A DNA stretch of 64,000 bases. Origin: Calliphora vicina. Lineage: Eukaryota; Arthropoda; Insecta; Diptera; Calliphoridae. The position numbers were made by a program, and so were the translations under genes. Shown here in pieces: positions 48,948 to 62,600 of this stretch (position 1 is the stretch's first letter; every line of letters begins with the position of its first letter). Location of the stretch: positions 57,716,247 through 57,780,246 of the forward strand of contig NC_088784.1 of NCBI RefSeq assembly GCF_958450345.1. The letters run 5' to 3'. The notes below the pieces were generated by a model. It saw nothing but the letters and a program-made list of their open reading frames with translations. It did not search any database and was not told the DNA's origin.

Positions 48948-50463
48948 TTAAACATAGGCATAGTTGGCAATATGACCCATAAATATGACAGAATCCTTGT
49001 GTTTAATACAGAATATAAATGGATGGTCGGCTTCGAATTTCTTGGTACGTGAGAAGATGTTTTTAAGACCTAAATTGAAATAAATAATTACAGGCAAAAA
49101 ATAAAAAAATAAAGAAGAAGAAAGAAATTATGATTAAAGTAAAAAGCGAAACAACAAGAGACCATGTTAAGTAATCATAAAATATGCATCTCTATTTACC
49201 ACCAGTTTCCAATGGTTGTTCGCTGCCAGCCTCAGAGACTTCCACATAAGCCTTGTGATTTGCACTATTGATGTAGTGGCTGACAAACATACGATACATG
49301 TTGCCAAAGTCACCGTTGCGTGTAAACATGGTTGTGACTCCCAGCTGTGAAACAGTTTGAAAAGAATTTTATTTATATTTTCCATACATGAATATAGCAT
49401 ACATGCTTATAGAAATGTACAAGTTACCTTTTTAAAGGGTTCCTCCAGATTTACACCAAAAGTGGCACTGAATTTCGGCAAGTAAACTTCAACCTTTTGA
49501 GTGCTGAGGCCGTCATCTAAAATGGCTGCCAAATTTTTGCCTTTTAGATTTTGTATCAAGTCACGTAGACCATCCTTGCGATTGGGCAGAATGACAACCA
49601 TTGAAAATTCAGAGTTCTGATAGGGCAATTCCACAATCTTGGCATCCAAATTACCAATCTCACCATATTGGAAATTATTTAAGGTCCACATGGTATCAAC
49701 TTTAACAGATTGGCGGCCACCAGTGGAAAAACTACGCTTCGAAGTCTTATCAAGACGAAATGCCTTTTGCCAGGGGGCACTAAAGGTGATGCCATTAACG
49801 ATAACTCCCTCGGTGAGATCATTCAATTGTTGAGGCGCTAGAATATCACTGATTTTGCCATTCGTTTTCGTCTCCATGGCCTTATTGATGCGTTCAGCAG
49901 TGCGCTTATTGTAGGGAGGATGGAAGTCAGCTTTCTCAATGTTGGACTCAAAGCTACGTTGGGCAACATCCTTGAACTTTTGTTTGAATTCAAGATTTTC
50001 GTTGATGTAAATATTATTGGCTAAACGAATGTTATTGTCCCGACCAAAAGTCAGTTGAAATTCGCCAAAGCGTCTTACAACATCTTCAGCATCACTAGAG
50101 CCTAAACGCAATCCACTTTGCATTTCGTTAGCTGTTTTACCCTTAGCTCCATAGAAAGCCAAGGCCATGGAGATTTGCACAGCAGCAGGTGAGACAACAA
50201 CATTATCATTCAATTTTTCACTGGCCACTGCATTATAAAATTCGGATGCAAACAAATTTCTTTCTATTGCCTGGGCATAATTACTGGCCAATTTTCCATT
50301 TGTTGATTGACTTAAAGCAACGACGATGGCAGCAATTAAAACTTAAATTGAATTTAAAATAGAATTATATAATAATTTAATTTTTATAAATACAATTTAT
50401 TGTTGTTTTGGTATGTTATCAGTGATCACCGATCGACACACACTTACACAATTGCCACTTCAT
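48948..50463 (-). CDS. Serpin 2: secreted serpin with a non-consensus hinge, probably non-inhibitory
   Basis: Minus-strand exons are 50463-50448, 50341-49428, 49344-49200 and 49069-48948, with GT-AG introns of 106, 83 and 130 nt. They give 1197 nt, 398 residues plus TAA. The 16-nt first exon (MKWQL) plus FLIAAIVVALSQSTNG forms a signal peptide. Serpin body motifs include DNVVVSPAAVQISMALAFYG, ETKTNGKI, VNGITFSAPW, ILPNRKDGL and ADHPFIFCIKHKD. The third exon's donor could be GTAAAT (used here, giving 145 nt like serpin 1) or an overlapping GTGGTA 3 nt earlier; both keep frame. The loop starts G350-S-E-Q-P-L-E-T357. Pro at P11 and Glu at P9 break the small-residue rule for loop insertion, and the loop is three residues shorter than in serpin 1. 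I infer a non-inhibitory serpin, since ovalbumin-type members lose inhibition through hinge changes. The reading frame is intact, so it is not an obvious pseudogene. Confidence 0.9.
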
Positions 50464-50599
50464 TTTTGTCTATTTCTTTTAAATTAGTTTTTAAATATTT
50501 TTCTTTTTACTGCTCTAAATTCGGTTGTTTTTCGTTTCTACAATCTGGGCGATGTGTAAATCAATACTAAACGTTTTATTTAAATATTTAGATCATTGT

Positions 50600-52060
50600 A
50601 CTAGTAAATGAAGATCAGTTTTAGTTTTAAACAAAAACATACTCAAACGTAAATATTTGTTTAAAGATAGAGAGTGATTTTGTTTGTGTTAAATAGTACA
50701 CTGAAAAATTATGAATGGACCTGAAACGTTTTGTGTAAATTAGAAAGAAGCCGACTTCGAATTAGTTGCAGACAAAGCTACTGGTGTTACGGCAGATTAT
50801 TTCTGCTCATCTTGTAATATTAATCATTTGATTTTAGGTTTGTGTGTTCAAAACCTTCAAATTTGTTTACATCGGTATATTTAAAAGAATAAAAGAAAAG
50901 TTAATTAATTTATTTATTTAGAACAAGTCGAACATGTCAAATTGCTATACTCGATAGAGTCGAATCTTATACACCCTTCACACTTGTATAAAAAATCAAT
51001 ATTACAAATTTGGTTGAAAACATATTTTTTGTGAAAATGTGAAAAATCAGCTAATATGTACTACAATAAAATAATATCTTGGCCATAAACCACATCTACA
51101 TATCTTGATACTTAGTTAGCGACTCTGCAAATTTTTCGTTTTTCCAAAAATTCGTCAAAAAGTCGTAAAGATATAGCCAAAATTATTTCCTAAAAATCGA
51201 TATAGTAGGTTATATCTCAAGCATTTATGGTCCGATTTTTCTGATTTCCAATACCAAAATACTCATGATTATTTCTTATATATTAATAATGTAGGTTGTC
51301 TCAAGGGTTCGGAAAATGTATTATGAATTAGTTTGCTAAAACTATACGACAGGATATAAAATATTTTTTAATCGAAATTTTTAACAATTTAAATCACAAA
51401 ACTAAATTTGATTGCTTTTCTCAACTTTTGTGTTTTGATTTATTTATATTAATGCAACATCGGGCATATGGCTAAATATATGGTAATGAATATGTAACTT
51501 CTAAACTAATCGTCAGCTTATAATACAATAATTTTTTTGGCCGTAGTATTCGATATTATACAAAATTAATAATTTTTTAACATATTGTTACTTTTTTACC
51601 TTTTGAAAACCGTATTCTTTTGATTGCTAATAAAAGCAATTTAGTTGTTTACGAATTCTAAAAACTCTTTATTTATTTGAATTTCTACACACACTTTAAA
51701 AATACACTTTATAATGTCCAAGAATACACTGGTAATACAGTCGATGTTGATTCTAACAGCGCCTATGATAAAATAAACTGACTGCAACTGCTACCACTTA
51801 TACAGTGCCATTTATATGCAGCGCCATCTTCCAGTGAATTATCTTAACGGACAAAACTAGAATGTTCCATTTCTAGAGCTTTTAGCAGCTTCAATGTCAA
51901 TGTTGCTCCCAAACAATGTTAACAACTTCGTGCTATCAATATTGTTGATAAGTAGAAGTTTCTATTGATGGAAATGTTTATAAACATGATTATATCGTAT
52001 CAATTATACTGATATAATATGCCAGAAGAATGTGAGAAACTGTAATTTATTCATGTACCC
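50600..52060. repeat. Intergenic interval with a degraded DINE (family G)
   Basis: 51120-51340 has ATATCTCAAGCATTTATGGT and CCAATACCAAAATACTCATG, shared with family G remnants at 55010 and 61080. The rest is AT-rich DNA with no gene seen. Confidence 0.4.
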
Positions 52061-52129
52061 AACACAAAGGTAGCTCCTCAAATTTAGTAAAAAATCGCCA
52101 AAAATACATTTTCAAAAATCAGAATTTTA

Positions 52130-52690
52130 TGGCAGGTAGACCTTCAATGTATGGACAAATTGAAAACTCATCTGTTTCAAAAACGAAGGGTAGTTTTGTG
52201 TGAGGTTAGGATAAAAAAAAATTACATAAGTTTGAGCATTTACAAGGGGAAAAATGATATTTTTTTAGTTTTTGTAAAAATGTTGCCATTAAATAATTAC
52301 TCTTGCAATTTTATATAAAGGAATCGAAATATGTACGTAATTGTCGTTGTAATAAGATATAAAATACAAAAATTGGTAAAAAAAATGTTAAAGTTATTAA
52401 AAAAAAAACCCCAGGAACAAAATTAACATATTTTGAGAATATTAAAATAAAAACTAACTTTTAGTTAAAATATATCCATAGTTAGTTCTATATTCGTTTT
52501 TGTATTCGTGCGATAATGTTTCGATATTCGCAGGTATGACCAAACAAATTAAATTTTTTAACGGCAGTTTCAAAATTCCATTTTCAAATTTTTAAAAATT
52601 TTGTTAAACAAATTTCAGAATTTTTTGATCATTATACAGGGATTTATTGAGAGTATAATAGGCAATAAAAATAAATAAATTAAGCTAAAT
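52130..52690. repeat. Foldback family C fragment
   Basis: GAATCGAAATATGTACGTAA, GGAACAAAATTAACATATTT and CAAATTTCAGAATTTTTTGA match the left arm of 22198-24611. 52140-52245 additionally matches 18140-18260 inverted. Confidence 0.65.
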
Positions 52691-53384
52691 ATCTCTTGAA
52701 ATAAAAGAGATATTCTATATCATCTCAAGGACTATGTATTTATATTATAAATTTCAGCTCATTCAGATAATGAATGGATTTTTGGCAAATTTTATTTTAA
52801 AAATGTGAGACTCGAGATGATCAAATTTGAGATGACCAAATTTGACTGGTCTCCATTCCGCCTACGAAGCTGAACCACTGTAAATCAACTTCAATGGATT
52901 TTTAAAAACAATATTGCGTTTTACGCATAAATAAACTTACCTTTTAAATCAATGCATAAATAGCACGGTTCCTTTATACTATGTAAATTCTTCTTCAAAG
53001 TCGGAAAATGGTGAAAAAATAAAAACAAAAATATGTTGGCAGAAAAAGTGAACACAAATTTTGTCATAATATGTACTTATTAATATATGTAATATTTTAA
53101 AGGCCAATGGTACATATATTATATAAATCCGTTTTAAAAATTAAAATCGGTTGAAAATTAGCTTAGTAAATAGTACTTAAAAGTAAAAAATCTGATTTTT
53201 TACCCGTAACTCAAGATTTTGGAGGTGTTTTGCCAATTTCAAAGACAGATTCTTTCTTCACTTTCCAGGTATTTTTTTTTGTCGCATAGTGTTATCTAAA
53301 GTTCTGATTAATCAGAATGTTTGATTTAATATTTTTCAAAGCTGAAACCCACTTTGGTGAAAATAGAATATATTTTATAAAAAA

Positions 53385-54008
53385 CAAGTAATACCCTATA
53401 CTAAGTAAATGTGCAAAAACATTTTTCTTTTAAAATATCAATAATTTTTATTCGTGACTGATTTGCGGAAGTGGGCCTAATATGGGAGCTATGATCAATT
53501 ATGGACCGATCACCATGAAATTAGGTCGTGTGATTTATATCTATATGGAAGTTATTAATGTTGAATTTTTTGGGTATACCAAGATTTATGCACGTTAATG
53601 TGATTTTCGGAAACGGGTCTATATGGGAGCTATGACTAATTATGGACCGATCATAACAAACTTTGGTGACATGAATTTCGTATATATAAAACATATTTGA
53701 AGCGAAATTTGTGTAGATACTTATATAAATTAAACATTTATGACCGATAAAGTCCAATTTCGAGAGGACATTTGTATGGGGGATAAGTGAAATAATGGAC
53801 CGATTTCAATAGGCTTGGTCCTTGGGCCGAAAAAACTATATATACCAAGTTTTATCCAAATATCTTCAAAATTGCGAATTGTTTACATGGACAGACAACC
53901 AGCCAGACGGACGGACGGACATCGTTTAATCGACTCAGAAAGTGGGCGTTTCAAACATCTGCACAAACGCATAACACTCTCCCCACAATGGTGGTGTAGG
54001 GTATAAAA
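53385..54008 (-). repeat. DINE-like repeat, family A, hairpin end shortened
   Basis: Plus strand ACAAGTAATACCCTATACTA (hairpin missing) through the full body, with ACGGACGGACATCG near 53910, to ACAATGGTGGTGTAGGGTAT. Confidence 0.8.
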
Positions 54009-54009
54009 A

Positions 54010-55220
54010 TCAATAAAATTATCGTAATTCAATATCAATATATGCATATCGATTAAACAAATATAGACAAGAGATGTAAAACAAATATTAACATTTCATT
54101 GATATTAATAAATTATTTGCCATATTTTAAACTAAATATTAACAATAACAAGTATTTTGTTCACTGTATTATTTAAATTTACTAAGCGTCACTTGCTATA
54201 TGCAATTTTTTTTTATCAGTTTTAAGAAATTTAAATAAATTAAATTGTGATGCGTATTGTCTCGATTATCAAGTAACCGAAAAATGCTCATTGTACTCAG
54301 ATCATAGAAATAATTAGCCATAGACAATAACTAGATAGGTAACTGATAGCCAAAAATCTAAGTCTGTTGTCAAAAACCTAATTCAAAGAGAGTAATTTTT
54401 CAATATATATTACTCTCTCCTTCCGTTCTATGTAATTAGCTACAAATATTCTCTGAGCTATTGTTTTCTAAAATGAATAAAAAATAAAAATTTGACAATC
54501 AATTAAAAATTATATGGATATTGTTATAATCAAATAATACACATACATAAAACAAAATGAGTTTATGTAAATGATCAACACATGTTTTAATCGATTAATG
54601 CTTAACCAGAATTACATCACTAATCAACAATTTGTTTATACTTGTATTCCTACTTACAACTACAAGAAATGTGTAAATTTATTTTAATTTAGAAATAAAT
54701 TGTATCGCACTTCAAGATCGCTAAACTTGTTTGGTATTTACTCTCCGAGAGTGCTGCTCACATTAATTCTCAGTAAACAGATAAAGAGTTGTTTTATTAA
54801 ATGAACAAAATATTTATTAGTAAACATTATTTTGAGCTCAAATTGTTAATTAAAATTATTAAAATTACAATTTAAGCAAACAAATGTAAATAAGGCAGTA
54901 TCTTTTGAATGAATTGAGTATATTCAATATAAGTACATATGTATATTTAATATCAAAGAACAATCCAGAAATAATAGAGGTAGTCGTTCGTTTTCATATA
55001 CATATATGCAGCCAATTATGAGCATATTTTCAATACCAAGATTCTCATAATTATACTTATCTGATATATTGATACTACATAGGTTGAATATATGCTAAGT
55101 CAACTTTGTTATCTATAAAGATCCAGAATTTACATATTTTATGGACTTACAAAAAAAAAATTGTACAAACAACAATTTAACTAGTTTTACAACAACTTGA
55201 GCTAATTTGTAACATGCTTA
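54010..55220. other. Mostly unrecognised AT-rich DNA
   Basis: 55010-55160 is a family G scrap (TATCTATAAAGATCCAGAAT). No gene seen. Confidence 0.3.
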
Positions 55221-55229
55221 CATATAGAT

Positions 55230-55705
55230 CATAGTTGGGGGTAGTGCACTAAATGTTGATTGAAATCACCATTGCACTATCACTCAATAAAATTGCCAAA
55301 AATTTAGTTTGCACTATTTTTTATCAGCTTACCACTAATGCTTATTTTTTAACTAGCACTAAAAAATAGTGATAGTGATAATTATTTCACTATCACTAAA
55401 CGAAGATTTAGTGCAAAAATCTTAACTACAATTAATTAGTGCAAAATTTTAACCTGTAATCAAAAAAAGCTGAATTAAACATACCATCACTAAATTTTCA
55501 AAAATTAGTGGTCTTGAAATTGTTGAATACAAACTCGAAAAATAAAAGTTTTAAACATTTTTTATTATAGTTAATGAAGTATTCGTCTTAAGTTTTAAAT
55601 TAGTGCACAGAAATAAACTTAAACCATTTTGAACTTAAACATTTAGTGCACAATTTGATATTGCACTCAAATTAGTGCCGAAAAAAAAGTTGCAAAAAAG
55701 TTAGT
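55230..55705. mobile_element. hAT-like MITE family E, truncated copy
   Basis: CATAGTTGGGGGTAGTGCAC at its left end. The body is the inverse of 16545-17019, and the second terminus is missing. Confidence 0.8.
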
Positions 55706-55981
55706 AAGTCTATGATATATATCCTAAATATTGAAAATGCGGTTTCTCATGGCTCAAACCCGAAAACCGACAATTATTCTTTGGTTATGTTTTATTTTTT
55801 TTTAAACTATTTTAAGCAGAAGAATTCAAAATTTTGAAGTGGAAAACAAACTAATTAAGTTAATTTCCATGTAATTGGATGAAAAAGGTAGACCTTACAG
55901 TGACTGGCACGATTTTAACTCGGAAATTCATACAGAATATTTTTCTAAATGTATTCTAGCCAGGGATATAACTGTTATAAC

Positions 55982-56853
55982 TAGGGGGCGGATTTTCATG
56001 CATTTATTATTGGAAAATATGCGCCTAAAATATGCTTCAAAAAAATCAAAATATGACCTAAAAATTTAAAAAATATGCACATATATTTTTGTGGCAGCAG
56101 TTAGAACTCTTTAATTTAACATAACTTTTCTTCTGAAAAAACGATGTAATATCTTGGTATGAATACTTGTTTAAAGCCATAGAGGTTCTATATTGTGACT
56201 TTCCTTTTCAAATCATCAATATTTTGATCGTGCTGTAAAGTAGCATCCAACCTTAATTTTTATCTCGTAATAACCCAGAAATTAATCAATTAGTAAATTG
56301 GTTACTTTATACATCGCATGTAATCTAGCATAAAGACAACTGTCACTTAAGTGTCTATGTAATCTATAGTGTAGGGACTTTAAACGTTAATTGTGTAGTG
56401 CATTTGTCTCTAAGTTATCCAAAATCACTAGTTTACGAAAGTCTCGTAGAACGGCTTGGAAATGATAATTTTCAATTACTGATAGAAAAATGAAGAACAT
56501 CAACGACATCGAAAAACTAGCATTAAAGTTTTTCGATGTCGAACGAAGTTAGTCGATAAAATTTACTGCTATTTCTATAACAAATTCGACAAAAAAATGT
56601 TTGTCGAAACAATGTATTGCCCATTAACGACAAAAAATTTTATTTTTATTAAAAATTGGCATAATATGCATATAAATATGCATTTTGAAGTAAAATATAA
56701 CAAAATATGCATTATCAATAAAATATGCAAAAATATGCACTAACAAATCGATGCCATTTTGCAGCAAAATGTGCGATTCGGATAGATAACTAGTCTACAT
56801 TGTATTTGGACGTTCGAGAAAAAACATGCATTTGCATATAAATCCGCCCCCTA
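55982..56853. mobile_element. Nested hAT-like MITE (TAGGGGGCGG ends, 8-bp TSD)
   Basis: TAGGGGGCGGATTT and its complement form the ends. GTTATAAC is duplicated at 55974-55981 and 56854-56861. AATATGCA-type motifs are reiterated near both ends. It sits inside element I just within its left terminus. Confidence 0.9.
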
Positions 56854-57294
56854 GTTATAACCAATATTGGAAAAAATCCTGAAATAATTGTTTATCAAGA
56901 ATTTTTGAAAAATTGTCTCTGAATAACAGTTAAAAATAACCAATATTATTTTTGTCTTTGGTAACCATTATAAACGATTTTTATTTTATTTGGTCTTCAA
57001 TAACAATTATGAAAGATTTTTATTTTTTTAGGTCTTTAATAACCATTAAAATAGATTTTTATTTTTTTTTGGTCTTCAATAACCATTACAAAATATTTTT
57101 ATTTTTTTAGGTCTTTGATAACTATTATTAAAGATTTTTATTTTTTTTGGTCTTCCGTAAACATTATGAGTACCAACAATGTTTTTTGGTCGCATGGACC
57201 TGGTTTTCACGTATTTTAAAATAGACAGAGAAAGATAAATCAGTTCAGAATTTCATAAGAATCAAGAATATTTATGATTATAAACAGTTTCCTT

Positions 57295-57650
57295 TTAAAA
57301 TGTGCATTATGTGGGAGCTATGACTAATTATGGACCAATCGGCATAAAATTAAGTGACATGTCTTCTGTATATATGAAACTTGTTTGTGCTAAATTTTAA
57401 GAAATCTATACTCGTTAAAATGGTTTTCGGAAGTGGGCCTTGTATGGGAGCTATGACTAATTAAACCTTATTTGTGCTGAATTTGGTTTGGATATCTATA
57501 TAACTAAGATATTTATGAGGGTTTGTCTATTTTCAGATAGGACAATCGTATGGGGGCTAGGAGAAATAATAGACCGATTCTAACCAAATTCAATAGACTT
57601 CGTCCTTGGGGCACTATATGCTATATCACTATGGTGGTGTAAAAAATAAA
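57295..57650 (-). repeat. DINE-like fragment inside element I
   Basis: GGGAGCTATGACTAATTATGG occurs at 57311 and again, shortened, near 57448. It ends CACTATGGTGGTGTA near 57630. Confidence 0.65.
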
Positions 57651-57913
57651 ATTTTTTTATAATGGTTATCAAAGACCAAAAAAATAAAAATCATTCATAA
57701 TGGTTATTGAAGACCAAAAAAAATAAAAATTTTTCATAATGGTTATCAAAGACATTAAAAAAATAAAATTTTTCATAATGGTTATCATAGACTAAAATTT
57801 TTTTGAGTTATTTATAATTGTTATTACTGGACCAATTTTTTTGCAGTTATTTTTTCTATAACCAATTGCTTATTTAAAAAAAATAACAGTTATTTCGGGT
57901 CCCTGATTCTAGC

Positions 57914-59630
57914 ATTTAATTTATTGCGAGAATACAATTTTCTGTAGAAGCATTTTAATGTTTTGAAACTAGTAATAGTAACTGAGCAACAGATCAGGGA
58001 ATTAAAGGGATAAAAGACAAAATATTCATTATTCAAATAAAAAACATTTCTTACAAATTTGGTATATGAATTTGTTTTTTTAATAATTATTTATGATGAA
58101 GAGTATGAGATATTTGGAAACTTTCCAATAAAGAATGTTACCAAAAAATGTATCATATCTCCTGATAAATAAACATCAGAAAATATAAAACTAATATAAT
58201 TTCTTCATTATCATAAAATGTAGTTAAATTGTCATCACGGAGTTTTCAAAATATCTGTCTATAATATCATATTTAAGAAAGAAGACCATAACCGAAAATA
58301 ACCGAAACCGCATTTTTGAATTTTGTCGTTTTTTTTGGAAACTCTAGATTTTATACTCTCACTTTCTAGTTTGCTGTCCGATTATTAAAATAAATACTTA
58401 TATGTATATTTAATTAATGTTCAAACATTAATGATAATAAGATTGTTTTTAATCTTATCTGTTTTTTTTTAGAAAAACTGTTTTTGTTTCAAGTTCAGGA
58501 CAAAAACAAATTATTTTAGCTAATTAAGAAAAAATAAAAATATTTTTGCGATGGGGATTTTTTTTATAAATCTGATAAGATGTTCTTACGTTTGAACATT
58601 TTGTTAATATAGTAGTTGGTTTTTTTTTTGGATTTATAAGGAATGTGAAAAATGTGCCTTTTATTTTCGAAAGAAATTCAGTTTTCTTTATAACTTTTCT
58701 TCTTACATTGGTAATCAATTCTCAGAAAATATTAAGAAGGTTTTTACTTTGAGAGGCATACTGCTCAATATTTTTGTTTGTACTTCCTTCTTACTCTGTT
58801 TCAACATTTCTGGGAGAGCATTGGCTCTCATGTTTTTGTCGCTTTTCAACACCATTATATTTTCTGTTCTTCATCCGATTTGAAATTAAAATAAATTGTT
58901 CTGTCTTCTTGCTATTTTACTCTATACGCTTTGCATTAAGTTCCCGAAGAAATTTGTCTCTACGAAAGAAAAAACTTTTTGGGAAACAGATTAAAAAATA
59001 CGGATCTTTTTACATGTACCAACTTTGGATGCGTGTAACTTATATAGGGACGAGACAACTATTTTTTATTTAATTTTGCATTTTATCGCCAATTGGCTGA
59101 TATTTAAACAAAAAATTCGACTCTCCGTTGGCCCGCCGTATCTAAAAAACCAAAAAGAGAAAAATTAAAGAAAATAAATAAACCTAAATATCTCTTCAAC
59201 TAATAGTGATAACCTACACATTTGTAGATCTTCACAATGCCTATAAATCAACTCGAAAACACCTCAGCTTCAACCATATGAAATTTCGTAACAATGTGGG
59301 TTGTCATAGAATCCCATGTCCCAATACTCAGTGGTTTAGAAACATTTTTTAGAAATAATTCTGTATCTCGGGAACTATTGGAGATATTCAGGGTTGTCAT
59401 AGAATACAATCATTGTCGGAATATATATTTCATCTACTGCCATTCTATTAAAATCGTACTATTTTTTTAAATTCACTAAAGCCTAACTGCCAGGTCGAAA
59501 GAAAAATGAGAACTGGTCCCAAGATTAAAATAAATTTTTAAAAATGAATTACATCTTAATTATTTATTAAATAGGAATAGTTATATAAGATAAATGTGTA
59601 TCCAACTAAATATTTATATATGTACATTGA
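57914..59630. other. No gene recognised; small family R scrap
   Basis: 59170-59300 matches family R (AAATCAACTCGAAAACACCT). The 99-aa frame at 58774-59073 has no domain or signal that I trust. Confidence 0.3.
59563..59568 (-). terminator. Poly(A) signal of serpin 3
   Basis: AATAAA on the gene strand about 65 nt after the stop codon, within an AT-rich stretch. Confidence 0.5.
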
Positions 59631-59632
59631 GG

Positions 59633-62600
59633 TTAAAATTGTACTACATGTCCAATAAAATAGGTTGCATTTGAGTCACGAATTACGAATAAAAATGGAT
59701 GATCGGCTACAAAGTACTTCATATTGATCGGTATTGATAGTGGAATATATTTCGCAACTGAAATTAAAATGTTAAGATAAATCAATAAAAACTTTTTTAA
59801 ATACGAAATTAATCATAATACTAACCGGTTGTCGCAGCAGCTTCTGTACCGGCCTCATTTACATTTATAAAACTTTTATGTTTGAATTGATCGATGTTTA
59901 AAGGTTTTTGTTGATTCTTAAACAGATTTATACTGCCAGCATTATTAAATAATGCATTAAGACCCAGCTGTGGACATAACAAAAAATTTATTGTTAAAAT
60001 TTAGTTATAAAAATATATGTTGTTAGGAACAGTCCTACAACAATTTAAATAATAAGTGCTACAGAAAAAATTTATAAAAAAATTAAACAAATTTATGTAT
60101 GTATAACATTTTTTGACAAAACAGTAAAAAGTAATAAAGTATAATTACGAAACTTATTCGCATTGAAGTTTATCACGATACAATTATTTACTTGAGGTAG
60201 TTTAGCTTTAAAATTATTTTCGGGAGAATGAAAATGGTACCTATGGGTATCCTTCAAAATTTGAGTTAAAGTTCGTTGATTTATTATTAAGTTTGACTTG
60301 TAGAACTGTGTTTGTACTGTAGTGATTAATGGTTATTTATTTTTATATTTATGTGTTGGTCATAAAATAAAACTTTATTTGTGCTTTGATTTAAATTAAA
60401 CTTATTTACGAGCAATTTTATACCGAAAAAATAATTTTAAAAGACTTATGGGCCTCAGACTAATTTTGGTAAATAAATTTATTTGTAAGAATCTGATCAT
60501 GTTATCGACATAATAGAAACATTTCTAAAGTATCCTCGTGGAATTTGGTAGAGTGATTTATGTATTTATAATCCTTAAAATGACCGGTCGAAAAAGACAC
60601 ATGTGAAAACTATCAAAGATTTTCTTCGCAATTGTGTAGTTTGATTAAAAATTGAAATGATTTCTATAAAGAGAGAAAGAGCGAATCATAGTGATACTCA
60701 ATCGGACATACAAAGGTCTTTAAACAGCCGTATTTAAACAGTCTTCGTTACATCGACTCAGGGCATCATTTCATCGATTAAGGAAGTGAATCTGGGTTAA
60801 ACTGTATTATTTGGAACATTATTTTTGAAACAAACCCATTATGACCACCCCACATAGTGGTGTATTTTATTAGAAAGTACATTCTCAATTATACATTGCC
60901 TGTTATGTCAAACAAAAGAAAATGAAAACAAGTCAGAGTGCAATGTTTAGAACTGCCCAGACTTAATAGATATTAATATAGATATTTTTAGTGTAGATTT
61001 TTAAAAATTTATCGGATTTTTTTTTTGAAAAAGTAGTGATAAAAAAATATTTTTCCCAAAATCTTGTAATAACCAGATATTTACTTACATATATCTCAAG
61101 CACTTATGGTCCGATTTACGATATTATATTTTTAATGACTATATTTGATATATTGATACCACTTGAGGATCAGTACATTTTGCAGAAAACAGACTGACAT
61201 CGCCATATCGTTTCCGCTATCTATAATGACCCAGAATATATATCGACCCCTTTGCGCGAAATGATCGTATGTTACATTTATACATATCAAAATATACCGA
61301 TATTCCCCATATTTATGGAAATATTACTACTTAAGTTAATTTTAACGTATGTGAAATTTAATTTGCTAAATCGGTTATTGTATCGGATTTAAAATTTGGT
61401 ATTGATGATACCAGCGAAAGCAAAGAAATTTAATAATAAAGCTCTCCTGTAAAATTTGGTTTTTGTAACATACGATAATTTCCCGCAAAGGGGTCGATAT
61501 AATTTATAGGGTCGCTAATAAATATTTATTGTAGAAAATGGAATCACAACATTTGTATCGCAGTTTCAACAATAAAATTCTTACCTCTTGTAATGGTTTT
61601 ATCATGTCAGTTTCAAATTCAATTTTAAATCTTGGTAATTTCACAGTCACAGTCTCTCTTTTAAGTTTTTCGGATATTGAATCGAAATCATAGTTTCTCA
61701 GTTTCCTTTCCAAATTTGCTAAGCCTTCCATCTCTTTGGGTAAAATAAGTAACATTGATAACTCTGATCCTTTATAAGGCAATTCAACCACAGATGCTTG
61801 CAGATCATCTGGAAAATCACCATAACGAAATACATCTTCATTGTACATCATATCAACGGAAACTTTTACATTCCTGGCAACAAAGAAATCTTGAGATTCT
61901 ATATCATATGAATCGAATTTTATTAGCCATTCACTTTTGAAGTAAATGGAGTTCAATAATAAAGCACTAGTATCTCCGGCTATGGATGAGGGTGTAACAA
62001 TGTCGCGTATCAGATTTCGGGTTCTCTCACTAACCCATGAATTAATAGTACTGGCTGCTTTTTTGGCAGACAAAAAATCAATTTGTTCCAATTCACTTTC
62101 AAAAGATTTTTTTGCAAAATTATGTACGCTTTGGTCAATTGGCCCAAAGCGAAAATCGTAGTACAATTTATTGGCCATAATAAGTGTTGTGGGTGGAGTA
62201 TTTAATGAGGCCGTTTGTAAAATATTTTCAAAAGTTTTGGCAACATATGTGCGATTTTTGGGCATTGCCAACAATTGAGCCAATTCCTCATATAGTTGAC
62301 CACTAGACATGGTAAAGATGAATGCCAAAAGTGTTTGCAATGAAATGGGCGAATAGACAAGGTTTTCATTTTGGGCCTTTGAAGACAAGATTCCAAAAAG
62401 TTTTTCATTAAAAGTTTCTCCTGTGGACATTTGCCATGTTGAAGAGTGTTGTGTAGTTTTTACATCAAATGCTGGCGAATTTGTTGATAAATCGTTTAAA
62501 ATGGAAGTACTTGCAATTGGCTGAGTCTTATTTAATCGGTGCTCTTTATGATGCATAAATGAGTGGTTCTCTGGCAAATCATTTGCATTTCCAAATGAGT

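Larger units (their letters stand above)
55961..57905. mobile_element. Non-autonomous hAT element with mirrored 39-40-bp arrays (family I)
   Basis: Ends CAGGGATATAACTGTTAT and the complement of CAGGGACCCGAAATAACTG. The 8-bp duplication ATTCTAGC lies at 55953-55960 and 57906-57913. GGTCTT-containing units recur at 56992, 57031, 57071, 57110 and 57149, with an inverted array at 57640-57800. It is interrupted by a second hAT-like element and a DINE fragment. Confidence 0.85.

Noticed and set aside
50464..50600. Core promoter for serpin 2
   Set aside because: Only a weak TAAATAAAA stretch near 50571-50585 and no good initiator at the right distance.
58774..59073. 99-aa frame with aromatic and hydrophobic stretches
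   Set aside because: No domain, no codon-use signal and no nearby exon; treated as chance in AT-rich DNA.
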